Shown here: piece by piece, positions 14,345-23,200 of the stretch | How positions within the stretch are numbered: position 1 is the first letter of the stretch | Layout: every line of letters begins with the position of its first letter | Assembly (NCBI GenBank): GCA_900753975.1 | Contig: CAAEBC010000065.1 | Span: 1 to 40,027, forward strand | Direction: 5' to 3' | Length of the DNA stretch: 40,027 nt | Source: Clostridia bacterium | Lineage (GTDB): Bacteria; Bacillota; Clostridia; TANB77; UBA1234 | The notes under the pieces: generated by a model | Told to the model about the DNA's origin: nothing | Databases searched by the model: none | Seen by the model: the letters and a program-made list of their open reading frames with translations, nothing else | Program-made: the position numbers and the translations under genes

Positions 14345-16579
14345 TTACAAAATTTCAAGCTTTGCAAATTTTGCCATGAGACGTTTACTTCCAACTTTAT
14401 CAAAGTTTATGTCTAATTTTAAATCGTCTTCTTCTGGCTCTGCGTTTGTGATAACTCCTTCTCCGAATTTTTTATGCATAACTTTTACGCCAACACCAAA
14501 TGCATTTAAATCAACTGTATCATCGCCAACTGCTTTCTTTAAAAAGCTATCTGCTGTTCTGTAACTAAATGCTGCAACTGGCTCTTTTATATCAAATGTA
14601 GAATATCTGTCGCCTCTTCCGTCAAAATCAAAATATTCTTCTTCCTTTTTCTTTATAGTTCCATCAACTAAGTTTTCTGGAATTTCGCTTAAAAACCTTG
14701 ATGGTTTATTATAAGATGTACTACCAAAAACAGTTCTGCATTTTGCACAAGTTAAAAATAAATGTGCCTCTGCTCTAGTTACACCAACATAGAAAAGTCT
14801 ACGTTCTTCTTCCTCTTCGTCCATCTCGCCAATACTTTTATAACTTGGAAATAGTCCATCTTCAAGTCCAACCAAAAATACAGTTGGGAACTCAAGACCT
14901 TTTGCTGTATGTAATGTCATAAGTAAAACAGAATCTTGTGCTTCATCTACATTATCTAAATCTGTAACTAATGCAATGTTTTCTAGGAAAGATGCTAATG
15001 TTGCATCTGCTTCTTGATTTTCAAACTCAATAACTACGTTTAAAAACTCACCGATGTTTTCTATTCTGCTATTTGCTTCATCTGTCTTTTCATCTTCTAA
15101 AGCTTTCAAATATCCTGATTCTTTTAAAATATTATCCGTCAATTTTTCGATGCTAGATATATCACTTTTCATTTTTAATATAAAATCTGCAAAAGCTTTA
15201 AGCTCATTTCTAGCTCTTGTAAGTCCGTATTGGTCAATGTTTTTAACGACTTCAAACATCGGCATATTTAATTCATTTGCAATTTGCTCAATCGTATCTA
15301 TTGTAGTTTTTCCGATGCCTCTTTTGGGTTCATTTATTATTCTTTTTAAACTTACGTTATCGTTTGTATTTTGAACCAATCTTAAATAAGCAAGTACATC
15401 TTTAATTTCTTTTCTCTCATAGAATTTTTGTCCTCCAACAACTCTATAAGGAATTCCTTCACGCATTAAAACATCCTCGAAAGCTCTTGATTGAGCATTC
15501 GTTCTATACAAGATAGCAAAATCTGAATATTTATAGTATTCTTCTATTTTTAAAGAATTAATTTTAGATATAACAAAATTTGCCTCATCATATTCATCTT
15601 TTGCTACAAAAATTTGTGGCTTATTTCCTTCATCATTTTCAGTCCATAGCTTTTTCTTTACATTTCCTGTGTTATTCTTTATAACCTCATTTGCAACATT
15701 TAATATGCTTCCTGTAGAACGATAATTTTGCTCTAACTTAATAACCTTTGTTTCCTTAAAATTTTTTTCAAAATTTAAAATATTTTTTATGTCTGCTCCT
15801 CTGAACTTATAAATACTTTGCTGATCGTCTCCAACAACAAATACATTATGATGTTTCGCTGAAAGTAGCATTATTAACTTATCTTGAGCTTTGTTTGTAT
15901 CTTGATACTCATCTACCAAAACATACTTAAACTTATCTTGATACTTTTCCAAAACATCTTCGTTTTCCTCAAACACTCTTATTGTATTATTTATAATATC
16001 ATCAAAATCAAGTGCGTTATCTTTAAAAAGCTTAGATTGATATAAACTATAAACCTTTGCAACTATGCTCATTCTAGCATTTGAAGCATACATATTAGCA
16101 TATCTATCTGTAGTAATCATCTCATTCTTCGCCTTACTTATCTCATAAGCAAGATACTTATCACTATAAACTTTATCATCTAATTTAAGTTCTTTTATAC
16201 ACTCTTTAATAACACTCTTTGCATCACTCATGTCAAAAATTACAAAATCACTACCATAGCCAATCTTTGTAATTTCTCTTCTTAAAATTCTTACACACAT
16301 CGAGTGAAAAGTTCCAACCCAAATATCATTTGCCTTTTCTATACCAACAATATTTTCAATCCTGCTTTTCATTTCCTTCGCAGCTTTATTTGTAAAAGTA
16401 ATTGCAATAATATTCCAAGGAGCAACATCCTTTTCTGAAATCAAATACGCAATCCTATGAGTTAAAACCCTCGTCTTACCACTTCCCGCACCAGCAATAA
16501 CCAAAAGCGGTCCATCCACATGCATAACAGCTTCCTTTTGTTCTTTATTTAAACCTTTTAATATCTCTTCAGTGTTCAT
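14345..16579 (-). CDS. pcrA: UvrD/PcrA-type DNA helicase
   Basis: Superfamily 1A 3'-5' helicase, 744 residues, acting in repair, rolling-circle replication and displacement of RecA or RNA polymerase. Motif I AGAGSGKTRVLTHR (about 30-43), motif II DEYQDTNKAQ, motif III VGDDQQSIYKFRGAD, motif IV QNYRST, motif V LMTLHTAKGLEFPTVFL, motif VI RRLFYVGVTRAE. The C-terminal segment VKHKKFGEG-like (VGVKVMHKKFGEGVI) is the PcrA Tudor-like tail that binds RNA polymerase. The open frame begins earlier at a TTG, but AAAGGAAG seven bases before 16579 selects this ATG. Single-gene unit; no ligA follows as in Bacillus. Confidence 0.95.
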   Translation of the reverse strand: MNTEEILKGLNKEQKEAVMHVDGPLLVIAGAGSGKTRVLTHRIAYLISEKDVAPWNIIAITFTNKAAKEMKSRIENIVGIEKANDIWVGTFHSMCVRILRREITKIGYGSDFVIFDMSDAKSVIKECIKELKLDDKVYSDKYLAYEISKAKNEMITTDRYANMYASNARMSIVAKVYSLYQSKLFKDNALDFDDIINNTIRVFEENEDVLEKYQDKFKYVLVDEYQDTNKAQDKLIMLLSAKHHNVFVVGDDQQSIYKFRGADIKNILNFEKNFKETKVIKLEQNYRSTGSILNVANEVIKNNTGNVKKKLWTENDEGNKPQIFVAKDEYDEANFVISKINSLKIEEYYKYSDFAILYRTNAQSRAFEDVLMREGIPYRVVGGQKFYERKEIKDVLAYLRLVQNTNDNVSLKRIINEPKRGIGKTTIDTIEQIANELNMPMFEVVKNIDQYGLTRARNELKAFADFILKMKSDISSIEKLTDNILKESGYLKALEDEKTDEANSRIENIGEFLNVVIEFENQEADATLASFLENIALVTDLDNVDEAQDSVLLMTLHTAKGLEFPTVFLVGLEDGLFPSYKSIGEMDEEEEERRLFYVGVTRAEAHLFLTCAKCRTVFGSTSYNKPSRFLSEIPENLVDGTIKKKEEEYFDFDGRGDRYSTFDIKEPVAAFSYRTADSFLKKAVGDDTVDLNAFGVGVKVMHKKFGEGVITNAEPEEDDLKLDINFDKVGSKRLMAKFAKLEIL

Positions 16580-16742
16580 CATTTCTTCCTTTCGACAAAA
16601 AATTAACAAGTATTAGTATAATACAATTAACCCCTTTAAGCAAACAATATTTAGATTTAGCATATTTTACTTACTTATGTTGCTATAAATACTAGTTTAT
16701 CGGTCTATTATTGAATTATCAAAATTAAAAATTTTTTGCAGG

Positions 16743-16821
16743 CTATTTAGATGTTTTTCTAAATAGTTGTTGACTTTATATTCTTGCGATGCTACAATGT
16801 ATTTAGATAATCATCTAAATA
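16743..16821 (+). promoter_or_regulatory. sdpR promoter flanked by two operator palindromes
   Basis: -35 TTGACT (16770-16775), 17-base spacer, -10 TACAAT (16793-16798). Palindrome 1, CTATTTAGA (16743-16751) with TCTAAATAG (16758-16766), ends just before the -35. Palindrome 2, TATTTAGAT (16800-16808) with ATCTAAATA (16813-16821), starts at the -10. Both share ATTTAGA/TCTAAAT, so they are two sites for one dimeric repressor, most simply the ArsR-family protein encoded next. Confidence 0.85.
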
Positions 16822-16842
16822 GTTTTTGAAGGAGTGATGTAG

Positions 16843-17121
16843 ATGTCTTTATCAGATACATTTAAGGCAATTTCAGATCCAGTAAGAAGAGAAATCCTAG
16901 AAATGCTTCGTAACGAACGCAAATCTGCTGGAGAAATTGCTCAAAAATTTAACTTAACAAATGCTACCGTTTCGTATCATTTAGCACAACTGAAAAAAGC
17001 AGATTTAGTTACAGAAACAAGAGAAAAAAATTTTATTTTTTACGAACTAAATGTTTCCGTCTTTGAAGACGTTTTAGTTTGGATATATAAGTTAGGAGGA
17101 AAAGAAAATGAAAAAAATTAA
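16843..17121 (+). CDS. ArsR-family autorepressor (SdpR-like)
   Basis: 92-residue winged-helix repressor. DPVRREILEMLRNERKSAGE followed by IAQKFNLTNATVSYHLAQLK is the ArsR helix-turn-helix. The metal-binding cysteine motif of ArsR sensors (ELCVCDL) is absent, and so is any cysteine, which fits the SdpR class that responds through its membrane partner rather than a metal. GAAGGAG 8 bases upstream fixes the start. It overlaps the SdpI-like gene by 14 bases. In Bacillus, SdpI sequesters SdpR at the membrane when it binds the SdpC toxin and so relieves repression of both; the same logic is inferred. Confidence 0.88.
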   Translation: MSLSDTFKAISDPVRREILEMLRNERKSAGEIAQKFNLTNATVSYHLAQLKKADLVTETREKNFIFYELNVSVFEDVLVWIYKLGGKENEKN

Positions 17122-17731
17122 TTTCAAAATATTAATAATAACATTCATAGCATGTCTATTACCTATCATTTCTGGCATATTATACTATGACATGTTACCA
17201 GAGCAAATAGCAGTACATTTCGACATAAACAACACACCCGATAGATATGCTTCAAAAGAATTTGCTCTATTTGGAATACCAATATTTCTTGGAATATTAC
17301 AAGTAATTTCATGTATTATATCCGACCTACGTAGCGATGGTAAAACCAATATAAAATTTATAGAAATAGTAAAATGGTGTATCCCACTAATCAACTTCTT
17401 AGTATACTTTATCATAATCCAAATAGGACTTGGAAATACAATAGACATTAGAAGAACCACACTTGTATTTATAGGCATACTATTCATAATACTAGGAAAC
17501 TATATTCCAAAAATAAATTTCACTTCTTCAAAAGCCATAATGCATCCAGCACCAAAGAATGAAGAAACATATAGAAAATTTTCAAGAATCCTAGGATACT
17601 CATTTGTTTTCGGAGGTTTTCTAATGGCATTAAGTACAATATTCAGTCCCATAATATCAGCAATACTGATAATCTCAATAGTATTAGCAGTCATCGTAGA
17701 AATGCTTTATTACTTAAAACAAAACAAATAA
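17108..17731 (+). CDS. SdpI-family immunity/signal-transduction membrane protein
   Basis: 207-residue polytopic protein with about six hydrophobic segments. N-terminal DUF1648 motif: MLPEQIAVHFDINNTPDRYA (about residues 28-47), then a C-terminal SdpI domain with FSRILGYSFVFGGFLMAL. SdpI confers immunity to the cannibalism toxin SdpC in Bacillus. No SdpA, SdpB or SdpC gene is in the window, so this may be an orphan immunity pair protecting against toxins of neighbours. Overlaps sdpR, so the two are co-expressed. Confidence 0.87.
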   Translation: MKKINFKILIITFIACLLPIISGILYYDMLPEQIAVHFDINNTPDRYASKEFALFGIPIFLGILQVISCIISDLRSDGKTNIKFIEIVKWCIPLINFLVYFIIIQIGLGNTIDIRRTTLVFIGILFIILGNYIPKINFTSSKAIMHPAPKNEETYRKFSRILGYSFVFGGFLMALSTIFSPIISAILIISIVLAVIVEMLYYLKQNK

Positions 17732-17743
17732 CCATAACCATCT

Positions 17744-17930
17744 CTTTAAAATGCAAGACAAGAAAGGTTTTTAGATAAAAAACACACAAATCCAAAACAA
17801 GTATAAAAGTATATTAATTTTTTGATGCAACGGTTTGGTGTGGCGAGGGCATCAAAAAATTAATATACTTTTATACTACCACTTACTAAAATTTTTTATC
17901 TAAAAACCTTTCTTGTCTTGCATTTTAAAG
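17744..17930. repeat. 187-bp nested inverted repeat with 20-nt loop
   Basis: Outer arms 17744-17782 and 17892-17930 are perfect reverse complements over 39 bp. Inner arms 17801-17828 and 17849-17876 are perfect over 28 bp. Between outer and inner arms are unpaired 18- and 15-base spacers, and the central loop 17829-17848 is 20 bases and GC-richer. It lies between convergent sdpI and the GH94 gene. It may terminate both, but it is far longer and more perfect than an ordinary terminator. It carries no ORF. Confidence 0.92.
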
Positions 17931-17960
17931 CTCCCAGTAGAGAGCCATCAAGCCAAAAAG

Positions 17961-20201
17961 TTACAAAACAGTTTCAACCCAATGTTCCCTCCCATCATTA
18001 ACTAACTTTATCTCATTCGTCCTTATAAACTCATTATCCAAGCAAACCGAACAAATCCCATTAGCCTTCAAATTCGGATTTTTAACTTCAATATTATACG
18101 TAGTATCCTTGTAAATATAACGCACACTAAACCCTTGCCAAGTATGCGGTATACAAGGATTTATCTTTAAAACATCCTTACTCCTGCTAATCCCTAAAAC
18201 ATACTCAAGTCCAGCAATATAAAGCCAAGAACTAGAACCAGTATACCATGTCCAGCCACCTCTCCCAACCATTCCAGGCGAAGCATACACATCCGCTGCA
18301 ACAACATACGGTTCAACCTTATACCTTAAAACACTTTCTTTCGTCCTAGCATGTTCAACCGGATTAATCATCCTAAAATATTCTCCAGCCCTATCACCAT
18401 TTCGTAAAATAACATTCGCTATAATACTCCAAATTGCCCCATGAGTATATTGCCCACCATTTTCTCTAACACCAGGTATATACTCTTTAATATATCCGGG
18501 ATTTAAATTCGTTTTATCAAAAGGTGGTGTCAAAAGCTTTATAATCATATTTTCTTTATCAACCAAATAACTATCTAAACTATCCATCGCTAAAATACAT
18601 TTATCAATTTCACCAGCACCAGAAATTACAGACCAACTTTGCGATATACCATCTATCTTGCACTCATCGTTACTTGCTGAACCAATTGGAGTTTCATCTT
18701 CAAAATATGCTCTCCTATACCATTTGCCATCCCAACCTCTTTCATTTAAACTTTTTCGTATAGTCTCTAAAATCTTCTCATACTTTTCTATATTTTCGTA
18801 ATCTTCTTTTATCTCGCATACCTTTTTAAATCTATTTAAAACATCATAAATAAAAAATCCAAGCCATATACTATTGCCTTTAATTTTGTTCATCCCATCG
18901 TTCCAATCTCCACCATTCATTAAAGGAAGACCTTTATCCGAAAGTTTTACCCCATACTTTATCGCTTGTTTAGCATGATTATATAAAGTATCTTCAAACT
19001 TTGTTGTTTCAACATCTGTATATCTTTCGGCTTCATTCTCTTTTAGGGGTTCGCATTTCACATACGGAACTTTTTCATCAAGTATCGAGACATCCCCAGT
19101 ATACTCAATATACTTACTAAGCACAAAAGGAAGCCAAAGTAAATCATCTGAATACCTAGTTCTAGTACCGCTATTTTTTTCTGGATGCCAAAAATGCAGT
19201 ACATCTCCTTCTTCAAATTGATGTGCAGCATGATATAAAATCTGATTCCTAGTTATATTCTCATCAAACCACAAAAACATCATAGAATCTTGCAACTGGT
19301 CCCTAAAACCAAATGCCCCACCTGCTTGATAAAAAGAAGTTCTCGCCCACAATCTACACGCAAGTGTTTGATACAAAAGCCAACCATTCATCATAATATT
19401 CATAGATTCTACAGGTGTATACACTTTAACATTTTTCATTTTGTCATTCCAGAACTTTTCTATTTCTTTCATATCATTTTCTGTATCTTGTAACTCACCA
19501 TTTTCAGCTTGTACTTCGATTTGTATTTCAAATTTATATGCCTCTTTCAATTCTATATTTACATTTACTTTTTTATCATCAAAACAAAAACTAGATATAG
19601 GCTTAGAAAATTTTAAAAGCACATCATCATCTGAATAAAGCTCTCTATATTTATTTTTTAAAATTACTTTATCTTCTTCTTTTTCAATGACAATATGCTT
19701 TTTAGTAAATTCTCTTGAGACTCCCAAAACAGGCTCCATCAGATATTCAAAAGTACCATTTAGTTCTTCGTTACTTTCTATCATTACTTTATATACTTTT
19801 TTGTTTTTATTAATTGGAACATAAATAAGCGTACCTATTTTTATATCTTCATCTTGATAAATAAATTTTGCATAACCAAAACCATAGATAATTTCAAACT
19901 TTTCTAAACTTTCATACGGCAAAATATCTATTTCTCTATTTTGCGTTTTTAGTATTAACTTTTCAGATGGCATATCTTTTAAAGGATCGTTTGACCAAGT
20001 CGTAATTTTATTTACCTGACTATTTTTATACCATATATACCCACCACCATTTGCAGTAACCATCGTTCCAAAATCCTTGTTAGCAATAACGTGCGACCAA
20101 GGAAGTGGTGTTGTTTTTTCATTTGTCTTAATTATATATTCTTTGCCATCTTCGCTAAATCCACCGAACTCATTAAAATATAATAATTTATTATTCGTCA
20201 T
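17961..20201 (-). CDS. GH94 half of a split cyclic beta-glucan synthase-like enzyme
   Basis: 746-residue glycoside phosphorylase-type protein of family GH94. The N-terminal supersandwich (about 1-260) begins with FGGFSEDGKEYII; the (alpha/alpha)6 barrel has GGAFGFRDQLQDSMMF, HFWHPEKNSGTRTRYSDDLL and GGDWNDGMN (about residue 430), whose Asp is the family's general acid. In NdvB/Cgs-type cyclic beta-1,2-glucan synthases this domain forms the C terminus and controls chain length by phosphorolysis. Here it is a separate gene starting 11 bases before the end of the GT84 gene, with its own AAAGGAG ribosome binding site. It could also act on soluble beta-1,2-glucan or cellobiose-type substrates. Confidence 0.85.
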   Translation of the reverse strand: MTNNKLLYFNEFGGFSEDGKEYIIKTNEKTTPLPWSHVIANKDFGTMVTANGGGYIWYKNSQVNKITTWSNDPLKDMPSEKLILKTQNREIDILPYESLEKFEIIYGFGYAKFIYQDEDIKIGTLIYVPINKNKKVYKVMIESNEELNGTFEYLMEPVLGVSREFTKKHIVIEKEEDKVILKNKYRELYSDDDVLLKFSKPISSFCFDDKKVNVNIELKEAYKFEIQIEVQAENGELQDTENDMKEIEKFWNDKMKNVKVYTPVESMNIMMNGWLLYQTLACRLWARTSFYQAGGAFGFRDQLQDSMMFLWFDENITRNQILYHAAHQFEEGDVLHFWHPEKNSGTRTRYSDDLLWLPFVLSKYIEYTGDVSILDEKVPYVKCEPLKENEAERYTDVETTKFEDTLYNHAKQAIKYGVKLSDKGLPLMNGGDWNDGMNKIKGNSIWLGFFIYDVLNRFKKVCEIKEDYENIEKYEKILETIRKSLNERGWDGKWYRRAYFEDETPIGSASNDECKIDGISQSWSVISGAGEIDKCILAMDSLDSYLVDKENMIIKLLTPPFDKTNLNPGYIKEYIPGVRENGGQYTHGAIWSIIANVILRNGDRAGEYFRMINPVEHARTKESVLRYKVEPYVVAADVYASPGMVGRGGWTWYTGSSSWLYIAGLEYVLGISRSKDVLKINPCIPHTWQGFSVRYIYKDTTYNIEVKNPNLKANGICSVCLDNEFIRTNEIKLVNDGREHWVETVL

Positions 20202-23200
20202 ATAATTGCTCCTTTAAAAAACCATCTCGTGCGTTTAGTATAATATCACTATGAGAAAAAATTAAATTTTCCTCATCTACACTTACATCATTTTTCTTCA
20301 CAATAAAAATTCCTCCGTTTTGATGTAAAAGATAATTCAAATTTTTTGCACTTATTATCTCATATAGTCTATCTTGCACATATTGTTCATACTTGCTATC
20401 CTCTTCATTAAAAATAACCAAATCTACTTTTAGTCCCTTTTTATAAAAATATTCCACCGCTAAAATTAAATCATTTATAACATATACATCATTAACTCTA
20501 TTTATTCGAACTAGTATAATTGGCAAATCACCAGAAATTCCAAACCTCCACAAATTATTTTGTTTTAATATATTTTGATTAATTTTATCTTTGTACTTTT
20601 CTCTTGTTTTATTATTATCAATCATTGAAAATAACTTGTTATAAACAATAATATCTTTTCCTTTGTATCCCAAAAACCTATTTTCTACTAAACTCTTAGA
20701 ATAAGCCAATTCAAAAATTCTTTTATATGAATCTACTGCATTATATTTTTCATACATATTTATAATGTTGTCATATTTTTTTGAAACACCATAAAAACAT
20801 GAAATTATTTGTGACTCATTTGGCTCTAATTTTAAATTACCTCGAAAAGAAATAATTGTGTTTGTAGTCATATTTGTTTCGTTTGAAAAAGCTACATCTT
20901 GTTTAGAAATTATAGGATTTTTCATATCTCTTAATCTTCCAATTACTTTAGATTTATCTAATTCAATTTCTAAATTATCTAATTTATCAAAAATTAAAAA
21001 ATTAATATAATAAAGGCTCTCGTTGTGTGAACGTTTATTTAGTAAAACTCCAGTTTTATATTTCGATGCTCTGAAAAATAAATTATTGTATGCTGGATGA
21101 ACAATGTCATTATTTTTATACGTTAAAACTGGTTCAACATAAGTTATTAAATCTAGGTTAAGCGACTTGCTAGAATTATTTTTTATAGTTATAACTCTTA
21201 CTTCTATATTCTCTTCAGAAGAAACAGCAATTTTTGTTGTAACATCTATATCCCCACTCTTTCTATAAAAAGAACTATCTGATGGAGAAAACTTTATTTC
21301 ATATTCATCCGATTCATTATACATTGGATATGGTGTATTTGTAATCATTTCTTGCGTTTCAAGATTTTTTATATACATACACATACTCTGTTTAATTGAA
21401 TCTTTATATCTTGTTACAAGGATATTATCAAAATTAGAATATCCTTCGCCAAAATCATTTATCACTAGTGTATATTTCCCATTTGATTGAATATTGACAT
21501 TACCTGCTGGATTATTAATGATACTTTCAACGTGCTCTTCATAACTTTTATACTTCATGATTTTTACTTTTTCTTTTTTCTTCTTTGTAAAAATAATCTT
21601 AGCAGGAACCCTCTCTTGCAATAATAAATCAGCACATTTTATTTCAGTATTTTCTCCAAATCGTTTTTGTAAAATTTCATCATTTAAATAGTTATTTATC
21701 GAAAGAAGTATTAATGCTTCGTGGTGTGCCATATATGTTTTTACTATAGCTCCTTTATTTTCGTACATCCTACTTGGTGTGAAATCTATTGAATCATAGA
21801 AGCCATATTTATCAAAAGTTCCTAATTTTTTTAATTCTTCTGCATTTTTTAATACTTCTTTTGGAGATTTTGAAAGTGCTAAAAAAGAACTATATGGTGC
21901 GACTACAATTTCATCTTTTAATCCTCTTTTTAGCCCTAGCCATGGGATTCCAAAAGCTTTATATTGATAATTCAAATTTAAATCTTGTAAGTTAAAAGCC
22001 GATTCAGAAATTCCCCAAGGTATTCCAAGTTTTTTTGCATATCTTCTTTGACTATATATACAAAAATCGTAAGTCTCATCAAGTATTGTGTACTTATATG
22101 ATTTCATTACTATAAGTGGCATAAAATATTCAAACATCGTTCCAGACCACGAAACAAGACCTTTATACCTATCAACCGTAGTTAGAGATCTACTCATACT
22201 AAACCAATGCTTATATGGAACATCTCTTTTGGCAATTGCGACAAAACTTGCAAGTCGTGCTTCAGAAGCAAGTAAATCATAATAAGAATCTACAAGTTTA
22301 TTTTCTCTTATATCAAAACCTATTGAAAATAAATTCTTTTCAAAATCATAGAGCTTTGAAAAGTCAGTATCTTTTATAAGTTCTTCTACTTTTTGACGAT
22401 ATTCTTCTTCATTATTATTAGCTAAAAACTGCATTACAACATATAAATATCCAACAAAATTTCCACTATCAACAGTCGATATAAACCTTGGATAAAGTGG
22501 CTCTAATTTCTCAATATTATACCAGTTGTATAAATGACCATTCCATTTTTCTAATTTAAAAATTGTATCTAGTATTTTTTTTAGTTTAAAAATACATTCT
22601 TCGTTATTTATAAATTTAAGATCACTAGCAGAAATAATGCTAAGCAAAGCTAGTCCTATGTTTGTTGAAGATGTTGTAGTTACTATATCTTTCTTTCTTC
22701 CAACTTGATAGTTGTCCGGTGGAAGATAATTATTTTTTTCATTCATGTAATCGTCAAAATATTTCCAAGTTTTTAGAGCAATATCTTTTAAATAATCCTC
22801 ATCTTTTGGAGTAGTTTTTTCTTTATCATAATTTATCGGTCTGCTTATAAAAAAGCTGACTATAGGTGTAAATGACCAAAGTACAAACAAAAATAAGCTA
22901 ACATACATATTTGAAAATTTAAAAAATATGCTATCTAAAACAAGTAAAATTCCTACCACAAAACACGACGACATAGAAAATATATAATCTTTTAACTTCT
23001 TTCCTAATATTCTTTCACCATCTGCTGCAGTCACCCAATCTAGCATATGTGTTTTTGATATAAGAAGTCTATATAACGTTATTCCTATTGCTTTTATCAT
23101 TAGCACTGCTTTGTACGGTAAAAACAAAAGATTAAAAAAGCATCTTATAAAACTGCCCGATGCTCCGTCGAAAATTGGCAAATAGTTCTTTGATTTTTTT

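Noticed and set aside
17801..17876. Small ORF or tRNA-like RNA in the inner hairpin
   Set aside because: No start with ribosome binding site, no tRNA landmarks; the sequence is an AT-rich palindrome.
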